Source of the DNA: Sporosarcina sp. Marseille-Q4943
Lineage (GTDB): Bacteria > Bacillota > Bacilli > Bacillales_A > Planococcaceae
Direction of reading: 5' to 3'
Length of the DNA stretch: 64,000 nucleotides
Assembly (NCBI RefSeq): GCF_943736995.1
Contig: NZ_OX031157.1
Location: forward strand, 496,001 to 560,000
Both the position numbers and the translations under genes were made by a program. Under the pieces are notes generated by a model. It had not been told where the DNA came from and ran no database searches. It saw nothing but the letters and a program-made list of their open reading frames with translations. Shown here piece by piece: positions 7,287 to 17,245 of the stretch. Each line of letters starts with the position of its first letter. Positions within the stretch are counted from its first letter, which is position 1.

Positions 7287-9160
7287 TAGTTTTGACCCCC
7301 TTTACGTTTCAAATCACGGAGAATCTCATCTTTTTTGATGTAGTATCCTGTGTCATCTTTCAATGAACGTGCTGCCATCGCAACAAATGTCCACAATAGA
7401 CCAAAGATCAGTAAAGGCAGACCCCACGATTCTTCAGTCCGGAACATTGCACCGAATCCAGCGATGAATAAACCGAATGACATTAGAAGTGGAATGATGG
7501 AACCGTTCGGCATATGAATGTCTTTAATCGGTTCAGCTTCCGTAATACCTGATTTGTTGCCTTCCATTTTCTCGATCCATACTGTATCAAGACCGCGCAC
7601 AAGCGGAGTCGCAGGGAAGTTATAATAGATCGGCGGAGATTCGATCGCCCATTCGAGCGTACGTCCGTCTCCCCACGGGTCATTTGCAACTTTTACATTC
7701 TTGATGGATGTAACGATGATATTGTAAACGAGTACAATAACACCAATCGCCATCAATAGCGCTCCAATCGTACTAATTAGGTTGGCCAAGTTCCACCCTT
7801 GATCATCCATATAAGTAAATACTCGGCGTGGCATTCCCCAGAATCCGAGCCAGTGCTGGATCAGGAACGTCATATGGAAACCGATGAAGAAGAACCAGAA
7901 TGTTACTTTACCAAGTGTTTCATTAAGCAATGTACCAAACATTTTTGGCCACCAATAATGTGTTGCAGCCAATATCCCAAGAACAACCCCACCAACGATT
8001 ACGTAGTGGAAGTGAGCAACGATGAAATAAGAATCATGCAATTGATAGTCAAGCGGTGCAGCACCTTGCATGACACCCGTTACTCCACCCATTACGAATG
8101 AAGGGATGAAGCCGAGCGCGTATAGCATAGGCGTTGTAATCCTGATGCTTCCGCCCCACATTGTCAATAGCCAGTTAAAGATCTTAACCCCTGTCGGAAC
8201 AGCAATCGCCATTGTTGCAACAGCGAAAATTGCGTTAGCAGTCGGTCCAAGACCTACTGTAAACATATGGTGAGCCCAAACCATGAATCCCAGGAAACCA
8301 ATCAAGACAGTCGCGAAGACCATTGACGGATATCCGAAGAGGCGCTTTCGTGAGAATGTTGAGAAGATCTCAGAGAAAATACCGAAAGCAGGCAAAATTA
8401 GAATGTAAACTTCAGGGTGACCGAAAATCCAGAAAATATGCTCCCAGATGATCGTGTTTCCACCCATTGTGTGGTCAAAGAAGTTACCACCGAACATGCG
8501 GTCAAATGTCAGGAAGAAAAGACCGACAGTTAACGGAGGGAATGCGAACAGAATCATTGCAGATGCAACAAATGTTGTCCATGTGAACAACGGCATACGC
8601 ATGTACGTCATACCTGGCGCACGCATGTTGATGATTGTAACGAGGAAGTTGATCCCCGCCATCAACGTACCGCCCCCTGCAATCTGAAGACCGATTGCGT
8701 AGAAGTCAATACCGTGCCCTTCCGAAGCGATGGAAAGTGACGCATATGATGTCCATCCAGCATCCGGTACTTGACCGAAGAACCAAGAGACGTTCAGGAA
8801 AAGTCCTCCGAAGAAGAACATCCAAAACCCTAATGAGTTGATGAATGGGAACGCGACGTCACGCGCACCGATTTGCAATGGTACTATCGCGTTCATAAAT
8901 CCGAATAATATAGGCATGGCCGCTAGGAAAATCATCGTCGTTCCGTGCATCGTGATCAAATCATTGAAAAGTCCTGCACTGACGAAATCGTTGTTCGGCT
9001 TATAAAGCTGCCAACGAATTAACATTGCTTCAATACCGCCGAGCACGAAGAAGAATCCGCCACCAAGGAAGTAAAGGATTCCGATCTTCTTATGGTCGAC
9101 TGTTGTCAGCCAGTCCCATAGCGTTGCGCCAAAACCCTTTTTTTGAGCAACTGAACTCAC
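7286..9160 (-). CDS. ctaD: Cytochrome caa3 oxidase subunit I
   Basis: A 624-residue catalytic subunit of the caa3 terminal oxidase, which reduces O2 to water and pumps protons. Visible metal ligands include HGTTMIFL (heme a His), WIFGHPEVYILILPAFG (CuB His and the cross-linked Tyr), HHMFTVG (CuB His pair) and HDSYFIVAHFHYV (heme a3 and a His). There are twelve or more membrane helices plus a C-terminal extension typical of Bacillus subunit I. The ATG is preceded by GAGGAGG. It lies between ctaC and ctaE in the same order as B. subtilis. Confidence 0.97.
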   Translation of the reverse strand: MSSVAQKKGFGATLWDWLTTVDHKKIGILYFLGGGFFFVLGGIEAMLIRWQLYKPNNDFVSAGLFNDLITMHGTTMIFLAAMPILFGFMNAIVPLQIGARDVAFPFINSLGFWMFFFGGLFLNVSWFFGQVPDAGWTSYASLSIASEGHGIDFYAIGLQIAGGGTLMAGINFLVTIINMRAPGMTYMRMPLFTWTTFVASAMILFAFPPLTVGLFFLTFDRMFGGNFFDHTMGGNTIIWEHIFWIFGHPEVYILILPAFGIFSEIFSTFSRKRLFGYPSMVFATVLIGFLGFMVWAHHMFTVGLGPTANAIFAVATMAIAVPTGVKIFNWLLTMWGGSIRITTPMLYALGFIPSFVMGGVTGVMQGAAPLDYQLHDSYFIVAHFHYVIVGGVVLGILAATHYWWPKMFGTLLNETLGKVTFWFFFIGFHMTFLIQHWLGFWGMPRRVFTYMDDQGWNLANLISTIGALLMAIGVIVLVYNIIVTSIKNVKVANDPWGDGRTLEWAIESPPIYYNFPATPLVRGLDTVWIEKMEGNKSGITEAEPIKDIHMPNGSIIPLLMSFGLFIAGFGAMFRTEESWGLPLLIFGLLWTFVAMAARSLKDDTGYYIKKDEILRDLKRKGGQN

Positions 9161-9193
9161 TATGTTTACCTCCTCTTCAAAATCACAAAAAGA

Positions 9194-10258
9194 TTATTTT
9201 TCAACTGATAATCCCATCAAATATTCAGCCAATGCATCCAATTCCTGATCGGATAGCTGATCGGCGAACCCAGGCATCTTATTACCAGGTTTGTATTTCT
9301 GTGGATACTTGATCCATTCAATCAAATCTTCTTTTGTATGATCCATGAATCCTGCAACGCGGTTACGATCTCCGAATGTTGCAAGGTTCGGTCCGACTGC
9401 CCCGGTTTCACCTACACCTGAAGTTGCGTGGCATCCGATACAGCTTTGCTGGAATACTTCCTCACCAGCTGGGTTTGCAACGACTTGATTTTCACCAGAG
9501 GCTTGCATCGCTGTTACCCATTGATCAAATTCTGCACGAGGCATCGTTTTCACTTTGAAGTCCATCAAAGCATGCGAAGGACCGCAAAGCTCAGCACACT
9601 TACCATAGAATACTCCGTCTTTCAGATTCTTGGAGTCTTTTTCAAATACCAAATAGAATTTGTTGACGTTCTCTACGTTCGTATCAAGTTTTCCACCAAC
9701 AGCCGGAATCCAGAAGGAGTGTTTCACATCTGCGGCTATTAGGTTGAAGTAAACCTTTTCATCCATCGGAACTACTAATTCTTGAGCAGTTACGATACCG
9801 AGGTCAGGATATTCAAACTCCCACCAGTATAGTTTTGCTGTAACGTCAATAACTAGATTTTCAGCATTTCCATCTTCGTCTACTGCACCCATAGCCGAAA
9901 CATCCCCTAGTTTATACGTGTAGTATACAGTCGGGACAGCTAGTAGCAAGACTAATAGAATCGGGATGATCGTCCATACAAGCTCAAGCTTATGACTGCC
10001 CTCAACCTGTTCAGGAATATGGTCTTCACCCAATTTGGAACGTCTGAAACGCACTAACGCGATTAAGTAGATTACTACTACAACGAAAATGACGAGCAAC
10101 ATTATTCCTGAAGACAATAATAGCAAGTTGAACTGGTCTTTACCGACTTGTCCGGCAGGCAGAAGCGTCGAAAGTTCTTCTTGTCCACATCCTGCAAGGA
10201 AAACTGTCAGTACAGCCAATAGAGAAAAGAGACGCCATTTTTTGAGTCCTTTCATCAT
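9194..10258 (-). CDS. ctaC: Cytochrome caa3 oxidase subunit II with fused cytochrome c
   Basis: A 354-residue lipoprotein subunit II. It has a signal peptide with lipobox LAGC at about residue 24, two membrane helices (LLLLSSGIMLLVIFVVVVIY and IIPILLVLLLAVPTVYYT) and the external CuA domain with CAELCGPSHALM and the upstream HSFWIPAVGGK. A C-terminal c-type cytochrome has the heme motif CIGCH and the axial Met in KPGNKMPGF. The fused cytochrome c defines a caa3 rather than an aa3 enzyme, taking electrons from cytochrome c. The start is MMKGLKK; the second Met is equally possible. Confidence 0.96.
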   Translation of the reverse strand: MMKGLKKWRLFSLLAVLTVFLAGCGQEELSTLLPAGQVGKDQFNLLLLSSGIMLLVIFVVVVIYLIALVRFRRSKLGEDHIPEQVEGSHKLELVWTIIPILLVLLLAVPTVYYTYKLGDVSAMGAVDEDGNAENLVIDVTAKLYWWEFEYPDLGIVTAQELVVPMDEKVYFNLIAADVKHSFWIPAVGGKLDTNVENVNKFYLVFEKDSKNLKDGVFYGKCAELCGPSHALMDFKVKTMPRAEFDQWVTAMQASGENQVVANPAGEEVFQQSCIGCHATSGVGETGAVGPNLATFGDRNRVAGFMDHTKEDLIEWIKYPQKYKPGNKMPGFADQLSDQELDALAEYLMGLSVEK

Positions 10259-10357
10259 CGCTAACTAATACCTCTCTTTCTAAAAAATGATTTTCTTCAA
10301 CGAGGACTGTTGACCTCTCTATAATGAATTCCTGTCAAAAAGAAAGAATTCCATCAG

Positions 10358-11275
10358 TTAGATGAATATCGAGAATATGATCATTGCGACAAAAAGGATC
10401 GTCATGTAATTCAAGGAGAAAATGAACATGGATGTCGCCCATTTCAGATCTTCTTTCGCTTTGAATCCTTTGATCGACAAGAATAGCCATCCGATATTCA
10501 GGGCTGTTGCCAGCACTATGAATCCGATTCCAAGCTCCGGAAGAAGGAACGGCAATGGGAATAAAAGTAGGACCCAGCCTAAAATAGACTTTTTTGTCCT
10601 ATTAAAACCTTTTACTACTGGAAGCATCGGAATGCCGGCTGCCCGGTATTCTTCAGTCCTACGCATCGCCAACGCATAAAAATGCGGTGGTTGCCATGCA
10701 AACATGATTAAGAACAGCGCCCATGCACCCATGCCGAGTGATGGTTCGACCGCCGCCCAACCGATCATTGGCGGTATGGCTCCAGAGATGCTGCCTACAA
10801 CCGTATTGCTGACATGTTTTCTTTTCGACCACATTGAATAGAGTACAACATAGCTGAACACACCTGCAAGTCCCCATAGTCCCGCCGCTGGTGACGCTGC
10901 AAACAACATCACTTCGCCCAAGGCAATGAAAGTGAACGCCAGTGCCAAGACAGCCGGTGCTTTAAATCTGCCGGTGACCGTTGGACGTGACTTTGTTCTC
11001 GTCATGATAGGATCGATATCCCTATCAATGAGATTGTTCAAAGCCGCTGAGCCCGCGATGATCAATCCGGTACCGAAAAGTCCATACAACAGCAAATCCA
11101 AGTTGGTAATAAAGCTTTTGCCTGTGAATTGGAATGCAAGAAACAGACCGGTGAATGTTGTAATCATGTTCGAATTCACTATGCCGATTTTAATAAGTGC
11201 AAGAAAATCCTTCAATATGGAAGTCGATCCGATATCCGGTTTAACGGATGAAGAAATCGCTCGACCGTTTGACAT
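10358..11275 (-). CDS. ctaB: Protoheme IX farnesyltransferase (heme O synthase)
   Basis: A 305-residue UbiA-family prenyltransferase with about nine membrane helices. It attaches a farnesyl group to heme B, giving heme O, the precursor of heme A for this oxidase. The aspartate-rich prenyl diphosphate motif NNLIDRDIDPIMTRTKSRP is present, as is YSMWSKRKHVSNTVVGS. The ATG is preceded by AGGAGGG. It heads the minus-strand ctaBCDEF unit and is divergent from ctaA, as in B. subtilis. Confidence 0.95.
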   Translation of the reverse strand: MSNGRAISSSVKPDIGSTSILKDFLALIKIGIVNSNMITTFTGLFLAFQFTGKSFITNLDLLLYGLFGTGLIIAGSAALNNLIDRDIDPIMTRTKSRPTVTGRFKAPAVLALAFTFIALGEVMLFAASPAAGLWGLAGVFSYVVLYSMWSKRKHVSNTVVGSISGAIPPMIGWAAVEPSLGMGAWALFLIMFAWQPPHFYALAMRRTEEYRAAGIPMLPVVKGFNRTKKSILGWVLLLFPLPFLLPELGIGFIVLATALNIGWLFLSIKGFKAKEDLKWATSMFIFSLNYMTILFVAMIIFSIFI

Positions 11276-11600
11276 ATGTACCCTCCTTTCAAGGACGTCG
11301 GCAAGGACCGCTATACTTTACTATATCGAATATCGGTAATGATTTCTATAAATAACTCGATTTTCCGTCGATATGTAAAGTATATTGTCTTATTTGAATT
11401 GTATCGCCTTATCTATAGTAAATCATTTCCGTATGCCTTTTGTGAAGTTAAAGGGTCTTTTTTATGAACAATTTGTGAAAACGCTTGGCACAAAGCCAAT
11501 TTCGGCCATTATGCGTTGTTTTTTCGTCTTTTTTTCGCTATCATCAACAAACGGGGCCTTTTTTCATAATGGTCATCATTTCTTAAAGAAGGTGTCTTGT
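11276..11600. other. ctaB/ctaA divergent control region
   Basis: A 325 bp gap between the heads of the two heme A pathway genes. It contains a promoter-like pair for ctaA (11516-11544), a near-match to a catabolite responsive element at 11476-11490 (TGAAAACGCTTGGCA) and several short ATATCGA-type dyads close to ctaB (11325-11380). In B. subtilis this region is controlled by ResD and, indirectly, CcpA. No gene is seen in it. Confidence 0.4.
11516..11544 (+). promoter_or_regulatory. Probable ctaA promoter
   Basis: TTGTTT at 11516-11521 and TATCAT at 11539-11544, 17 bases apart, about 57 bases before the ctaA start. Neither hexamer is perfect. Confidence 0.35.
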
Positions 11601-12512
11601 TTGCGATATAATAAATATTTGAAATGGTTCGGGGTCGCCTCCACAATCGGCATGCTTTTAATTCTATTAGGCGGCGCTCTCGTTACGAAGACTGATAGTG
11701 GGATGGGTTGCGGAAGGCATTGGCCGGGTTGTAATGGTCAATTGATTCCGGATGAGATCACACCAGAAGTCCTAATTGAATTTTCACATCGTCTCGTTAC
11801 AGGCGCGGTCGGTATATTAATCGTCGTACTGGCGGTTTGGTCTTGGAAAGCGATTGGACACAAAAGGGAAACAAAACTGCTTTCAATTTTAGCGATTTTC
11901 TTCCTAGTCTTGCAGGCGTTGATCGGAGCAGCACAAGTTCTTTGGGGACAAGGCGACTTTATCCTTGCACTTCACTTCGGCATCTCCCTCATTTCCTTTG
12001 CGTCAGTATTGCTTCTCACATTGCTCGTATTTGAAGTCGACCAGAAATTCGACGCCGACAAGCTTTCGATAGGCAAGACGCTCAGATTCCATACTATCGG
12101 CGTCACAATCTACTCTTACATCGTAGTTTACACGGGGGCTCTCGTCCGTCATACAGAATCCGAATTAAGCTGTTCGGATTGGCCGATGTGTAAGAATGGC
12201 GACTTCTCTCTCCCATCGGACTTTTGGGAATGGGTGCAGATGAGTCATCGGACAGCAGCTGCATTGATATTCATATGGCTTGGGATTATTGCCATTCATG
12301 CGATCCGGCATTATAAGAATCAGCGGGTCATCTACTGGGGTTGGATCTCCGCATTCATTTTGGTTACATTGCAAGTTTTAGCGGGTGGAGCGGTCATTAT
12401 GACAAGGTTGAACCTCTATTTAGCTTTGGCCCACTCATTATTTGTGATTCTTCTATTTGGACTATTAACTTATATGGTGCTACTTGTTTCAAGAAGCAAG
12501 CAGCCAAAATAA
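11601..12512 (+). CDS. ctaA: Heme A synthase
   Basis: About 303 residues, eight membrane helices, COX15/CtaA family. It oxidises the C8 methyl of heme O to the formyl of heme A. Seen: the four heme-ligand histidines in FSHRLVTGAVG, LHFGISLIS, SHRTAAALI and LAHSLFVILL, and the paired cysteines GCGRHWPGC and SCSDWPMC. The start is TTG at 11601 (MRYNKYLKWFGV), after AAGAAGGTG. This gives the usual family length; the frame continues to 11385, but that extension has no family support. Confidence 0.93.
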   Translation: MRYNKYLKWFGVASTIGMLLILLGGALVTKTDSGMGCGRHWPGCNGQLIPDEITPEVLIEFSHRLVTGAVGILIVVLAVWSWKAIGHKRETKLLSILAIFFLVLQALIGAAQVLWGQGDFILALHFGISLISFASVLLLTLLVFEVDQKFDADKLSIGKTLRFHTIGVTIYSYIVVYTGALVRHTESELSCSDWPMCKNGDFSLPSDFWEWVQMSHRTAAALIFIWLGIIAIHAIRHYKNQRVIYWGWISAFILVTLQVLAGGAVIMTRLNLYLALAHSLFVILLFGLLTYMVLLVSRSKQPK

Positions 12513-12516
12513 CAGA

Positions 12517-12552
12517 AGCACCCGCGTGGATTTCCACAGCGGGTGCTTTTTT
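12517..12552. terminator. Bidirectional terminator between ctaA and pycA
   Basis: AGCACCCGC and GCGGGTGCT arms with an inner GTGGA/TCCAC stem, followed by T7. It serves the convergent genes ctaA and pycA. Confidence 0.9.
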
Positions 12553-12554
12553 CA

Positions 12555-15500
12555 TTAATGTTCAAGTTCGAGAAGTAGGTCGCCTGTTGAGATGGCGTCG
12601 CCTGAAGATACGTGGATTTCTTTGACGACTCCATTGAATGGTGCTTGGATCGTCGTTTCCATCTTCATTGCCTCCGTAATGAGCAAATGCTCCCCTCTTC
12701 GTACCTTCGCTCCTTTAGAAACAGCAACTTGCAATACCGTTCCCGGCATTGTCGCCGCAATATGCGAGTCATTTGAAGGGTCCGCTTTTTGCTTGCGGGC
12801 TACATCCGATTCGACATTTATATCTTGAATAATGACTTCCCTCGGCTGTCCATTCAGCTCGAAGTATATGATGCGTGTACCATCTGTTTGAGGTTCGCCG
12901 ATGGAAACGAGCTTGATGATGAGCGTCTTCCCTCTTTCAATCTCCACTTCGATTTCCTGGCCCAACCTCATACCGAAAAGGAATTCCGGTGTATTGATGA
13001 CTGAGATATTGCCGAACTCTTTTTTCATAGTTGCATATTCTTCGAACACTTTTGGATACAGCGCATATGCAAGTGCGTCTTTCATCGTTGACGGATGCCC
13101 AAGAAGTTCTTCCGTCTTGTCGAGAAGGGCTTTAAAATCCACTTCTTCCAGAAGCTCGCCTGGGCGGACAGTTATCGGCGTTCTCCCCTTCAGAACGACC
13201 TCTTGCAATTCTTTCGGGAATCCTCCGTACGGTTGGCCAATGTAGCCCTCGAAAAACTCGATGACGGATTCAGGGAAATCGATGGATTGCCCGCGTGTAA
13301 TGACTGTTTCCTCATTTAATTCATTTTGCACCATGAACAATGCCATATCTCCGACGACTTTGGAAGATGGTGTCACTTTCACAACGTCTCCGAAGAGCAT
13401 ATTAACTCTGGAGTACATGTCCTTCACTTCTTCCCATCTCTCACCAAGCCCTACTGCTTTGGCCTGCTGTTGCAAGTTGGAATATTGGCCACCCGGCATC
13501 TCATGTACATACACTTCGGAGTGCGGGCTCACCATGCCACTTTCAAAGTTCTGGTAATACTTCCTGACATCTTCCCAATAATACGATAGTGATTCCATGG
13601 CACCGACGTCCGCCTTCACTTGGCGTTTTCCATATTGCAGTGCATAATAGAGCGAGCTTGCTGACGGTTGTGAAGTAAGTCCCGCCATCGAACCGAGCGC
13701 CGTGTCGACGATGTCAACTCCAGCTTCAATTGCTTTCGCATACATATAAATGCCGTTTCCGCTCGTGTCATGGGAATGAAGATGAATCGGTATATCAACA
13801 GTCGCCTTCAATTCGGAAATGAGACGATAAGCGGCTTCAGGTTTCAAGAGACCCGCCATGTCCTTCAGAGCTAGAATATGGGCTCCAGCAGCTTCAAGCT
13901 CCTTCGCCATTTCCTTGTAGTATTCGACTGTGTATTTTGCTCTGGAATCATCGAGGATGTCCCCTGTATAACAAAGCGCAGCTTCTGCCACTTTTCCTGA
14001 TTGACGGGTTGCATCGATTGCTACTTCCATCCCTTTGATCCAGTTCAGGCTGTCAAATATACGGAACACATCAATGCCTGATTCGGCTGAAGTCTTTACG
14101 AATTCCCGAATGACATTATCCGGATAATTCGAATAGCCGACCGCATTGGCACCACGGAACAACATTTGGAATAACACATTCGGAATCTGCTCCCGAAGCT
14201 TCATAAGTCTCTCCCAAGGGTCTTCCTTCAAGAAGCGGTATGCGACGTCGAAAGTCGCTCCCCCCCACATCTCAAATGAAAACAGATCTGGCATGAGCCT
14301 AGCTGACTCAGCAGCGATATTCGTCATGTCGGACGTGCGGAGACGTGTTGCAAGCAATGACTGATGCGCATCCCTGAACGTCGTATCCGTCAGAAGGACA
14401 TCATCTTGCTCCTTTATCCATTGGATCAGTCCTTCAGGTCCTCTTTCATCTAAAATTTGCTTTGTACCCGGCGCAGGCGGTGCAAGCAGGTCGACTTCGG
14501 GTTTCTTTACAGAATGGAACAATGGTTTCTGCTGTTTCCCGATGCCAGGAAATCCATTGACGGTCACATTGCCTAAATAATTTAAGATCTTCGTCCCACG
14601 GTCTTTCCTTATAGGGAACTCGAATAATTCAGGAGTTGAGTCGATGAAGCTTGTATCATAATTGCCTGTAAGGAAGTTTTCATGACGGACTACGTTTTCA
14701 AGGAACGGAATATTTGTTTTGATTCCTCGAATACGGAATTCCTGAAGGTTGCGGTCCATTTTCGCAGCCGCATCCCTGAAAGACGTACCCCATGTCGACA
14801 CTTTAACGAGCAGGGAATCGTAATAAGGAGTAATGACAGCCCCTTGGAAGCCGTTCCCAGCGTCAAGACGGACGCCGAAGCCACCTCCCGATCGGTAAAC
14901 CATCAGCTTGCCCGTATCCGGCATGAAGTCATTCAATGGATCTTCCGTTGTCACCCTCGATTGGATTGCATAACCAAAGAGCGGTATGTCTTCTTGGGAA
15001 GGGATGGCTGCTTCCCCTTCATGAAGATTTCCTCCATTTGCAATATGGATTTGAGAATGGACGATATCGATCCCCGTCACCATTTCAGTAATTGTATGTT
15101 CCACTTGAATACGCGGATTCACTTCGATGAAATAGAAATTTCCGTCTGCGACGAGGAATTCTACTGTCCCTGCATTGATATATGAGATGTTTTTCGCCAA
15201 TTTGACAGCGCTTTCGCAAATGTCACGACGAAGCTTATCATCCAAGGAAATGGATGGGGCGATTTCTACGACTTTCTGGTGACGACGTTGAATCGAGCAA
15301 TCGCGTTCATACAAGTGAACGACATTGCCATATGTATCACCTAAAATTTGTACTTCAATATGTTTTGGCTTATTGATGTACTTTTCAACATATACTTCGT
15401 CTGATCCAAAAGCGGATTTCGCTTCTGACCTCGCCCGTTCATATGCTTCAAGCACCTCGTCTGCGGAATTGACAATCCGCATTCCTCTGCCGCCACCGCC

Positions 15501-16001
15501 TAATGACGCTTTGATGATGATTGGATAACCGTACTTCTCACCGAATGAAGCAACATCCGATGCGGAAGCGACCGGTCCGTCTGTACCTGGGATGACTGGA
15601 ATTCCTGCTTTTATCGCTTGTTCCCTGGCCTTCACCTTATCTCCGAACATTTCAAGATGCTTGGACGTCGGTCCAATGAAAATAATACCCTCTTCTTTTA
15701 GTCTGCGAGCAAACTCTTCGTTCTCGGCGAGGAAGCCATAGCCGGGGTGTACGGCATTCGCACCCGATGATTTTGCAATCTTAATGATTCCTTCGATATC
15801 CAAATAGGCGTCAATCGGCTTCTTGCCTTCTCCGACTAAATAGGATTCGTCTGCTTTGTAACGGTGGAAAGAACCCCTATCTTCTGCGGAATAAATCCCG
15901 ACAGTCGGTATCTCCAATTCGGTGCACGCTCTAAAAATACGAATAGCGATTTCACCACGGTTTGCTACTAGGATTTTTTTAATCTGACCCATTTCCACCA
16001 T
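12555..16001 (-). CDS. pycA: Pyruvate carboxylase
   Basis: A 1148-residue biotin enzyme that converts pyruvate, bicarbonate and ATP to oxaloacetate, refilling the TCA cycle. Domains in order: biotin carboxylase (KKILVANRGEIAIRIFRA at the start, ATP-grasp GGGGRGMRIV), carboxyltransferase (LLTDTTFRDAHQSLLATR), and a C-terminal biotinyl domain with the biotin lysine in ITEAMKMETT. The length is normal for the single-chain enzyme. The family is a c-di-AMP target in Listeria and is influenced by DarB in B. subtilis; a darB homologue lies at 57.8 kb. It is 16 bases downstream of ftsW. Confidence 0.97.
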   Translation of the reverse strand: MVEMGQIKKILVANRGEIAIRIFRACTELEIPTVGIYSAEDRGSFHRYKADESYLVGEGKKPIDAYLDIEGIIKIAKSSGANAVHPGYGFLAENEEFARRLKEEGIIFIGPTSKHLEMFGDKVKAREQAIKAGIPVIPGTDGPVASASDVASFGEKYGYPIIIKASLGGGGRGMRIVNSADEVLEAYERARSEAKSAFGSDEVYVEKYINKPKHIEVQILGDTYGNVVHLYERDCSIQRRHQKVVEIAPSISLDDKLRRDICESAVKLAKNISYINAGTVEFLVADGNFYFIEVNPRIQVEHTITEMVTGIDIVHSQIHIANGGNLHEGEAAIPSQEDIPLFGYAIQSRVTTEDPLNDFMPDTGKLMVYRSGGGFGVRLDAGNGFQGAVITPYYDSLLVKVSTWGTSFRDAAAKMDRNLQEFRIRGIKTNIPFLENVVRHENFLTGNYDTSFIDSTPELFEFPIRKDRGTKILNYLGNVTVNGFPGIGKQQKPLFHSVKKPEVDLLAPPAPGTKQILDERGPEGLIQWIKEQDDVLLTDTTFRDAHQSLLATRLRTSDMTNIAAESARLMPDLFSFEMWGGATFDVAYRFLKEDPWERLMKLREQIPNVLFQMLFRGANAVGYSNYPDNVIREFVKTSAESGIDVFRIFDSLNWIKGMEVAIDATRQSGKVAEAALCYTGDILDDSRAKYTVEYYKEMAKELEAAGAHILALKDMAGLLKPEAAYRLISELKATVDIPIHLHSHDTSGNGIYMYAKAIEAGVDIVDTALGSMAGLTSQPSASSLYYALQYGKRQVKADVGAMESLSYYWEDVRKYYQNFESGMVSPHSEVYVHEMPGGQYSNLQQQAKAVGLGERWEEVKDMYSRVNMLFGDVVKVTPSSKVVGDMALFMVQNELNEETVITRGQSIDFPESVIEFFEGYIGQPYGGFPKELQEVVLKGRTPITVRPGELLEEVDFKALLDKTEELLGHPSTMKDALAYALYPKVFEEYATMKKEFGNISVINTPEFLFGMRLGQEIEVEIERGKTLIIKLVSIGEPQTDGTRIIYFELNGQPREVIIQDINVESDVARKQKADPSNDSHIAATMPGTVLQVAVSKGAKVRRGEHLLITEAMKMETTIQAPFNGVVKEIHVSSGDAISTGDLLLELEH

Positions 16002-16017
16002 GTAAGCACTTCCTTTT

Positions 16018-17184
16018 CTATTTGTTCTTTTGATATTTTACGAACATTGATACATTCATCAATATTCCTAAAGACAAAGATAACAGAATCATCGATGTTC
16101 CGCCATAACTAATAAAAGGCAACGGAACTCCTGTAAGCGGAATAAGTCCCGTCAATCCACCAATATTGACGAATGTTTGAATGCCGATAACACTTCCGAT
16201 CCCCGCCGCCAACATTCTCGCTTGGGGATCCTTTGTCCGCATGGCGATATATAGGGCGCGCAATACGATGAATCCTAGCCCGCCGAGAACAATTACGGTG
16301 CCAAAAATACCGGTTTCTTCAGAAATGACAGCCATGATGACATCTGTTTGAGGTTCCGGCAAATAGCCCATTTTTTGAATAGAATTACCTAATCCTAACC
16401 CTTTAATTCCTCCTGCACCAATGGCAATATAACCATTTGCAATTTGGTATCCGGAGCCTTGTGCATAGTCGAAAGGATTCAAGAATGATAGGATCCGACC
16501 TTTCCTGCCGTCAGTCATAATTGTATCCCAAGCAAAATAAAGGATGGTTGCAACTGGAATCATTGCCGCGGCAACAATTCCGCTCAACTTCGCGAACGTT
16601 TTGAATTTTATTCCGCTCGCGGCGATCACACAAAATGCAGCCATGATAATGATGAATGACGTTCCTATGTCAGTTTCCATCATTATCGAAAAAATCGCCA
16701 TAATAAGGATGACAATGGGCGGACCTATCGATTTATTAATGGAATCAATTGTTCCCGCTTCATACTTTTTCGCAAAAACACTAGCGAAATAGACGATAAT
16801 GACAAGCTTCGCAACTTCGGAAGGCTGGATGCTTCCGAAGCCCGGTAGCTTGATCCAACTTTGGGCACCAACATGTCCTCCCGATCCGACAAAATGGACG
16901 AGTACTAACAATGTGAACATAGCAGCTATCGAAAACTTCATTAATTTCGTTCTCTTGTAATTTTGAAACGGAAAGAAAGAAGCTAGCAGAAAGACTGGAA
17001 ACGAAAGTGCCAAATTCACTAATTGTTTATTATAAAAATAATCTGGTGGATAATCATATCGATTGACTGCCCAAACCATACTCGCACTGTAAATCATTAC
17101 AAGTCCGAAGAGGCAGAGTACAAGGTATGCAGTAAAAAGTGGATAATCAAAGTTCCGCAACATTTTTTTTAAATATTTTCCCAT
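16018..17184 (-). CDS. ftsW: Peptidoglycan glycosyltransferase FtsW (SEDS family)
   Basis: A 388-residue SEDS protein with ten membrane helices, a lipid II polymerase for septal peptidoglycan. Motifs: GLVMIYSASMVWAVNRYDY near residue 30 with the extended loop, WIKLPGFGSIQPSEVAKL, ETDIGTS and the C-terminal PLPFISYGGTSMILLSLSLG. It lies between ylaN and pycA, the position of ylaO/ftsW in B. subtilis, which supports FtsW over RodA or SpoVE. The ATG has no strong ribosome site (GGGAAG 8-10 bases upstream). Confidence 0.92.
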   Translation of the reverse strand: MGKYLKKMLRNFDYPLFTAYLVLCLFGLVMIYSASMVWAVNRYDYPPDYFYNKQLVNLALSFPVFLLASFFPFQNYKRTKLMKFSIAAMFTLLVLVHFVGSGGHVGAQSWIKLPGFGSIQPSEVAKLVIIVYFASVFAKKYEAGTIDSINKSIGPPIVILIMAIFSIMMETDIGTSFIIIMAAFCVIAASGIKFKTFAKLSGIVAAAMIPVATILYFAWDTIMTDGRKGRILSFLNPFDYAQGSGYQIANGYIAIGAGGIKGLGLGNSIQKMGYLPEPQTDVIMAVISEETGIFGTVIVLGGLGFIVLRALYIAMRTKDPQARMLAAGIGSVIGIQTFVNIGGLTGLIPLTGVPLPFISYGGTSMILLSLSLGILMNVSMFVKYQKNK

Positions 17185-17209
17185 AGACTTCCCTCAACTT
17201 TTTTAAATA

Positions 17210-17241
17210 AAAAACTCAAACCTGTGATGAGTTTGAGTCTT
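17210..17241 (-). terminator. Terminator after ylaN
   Basis: On the minus strand ACTCAAAC, loop TCATCACAG, GTTTGAGT, then TTTTTATTT. Confidence 0.85.
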
Positions 17242-17245
17242 TAGA

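Noticed and set aside
11385-11600. N-terminal extension of CtaA by 72 codons
   Set aside because: The family starts at the position of TTG 11601, which has a ribosome site. The extension is not hydrophobic in the usual pattern and covers the promoter region.
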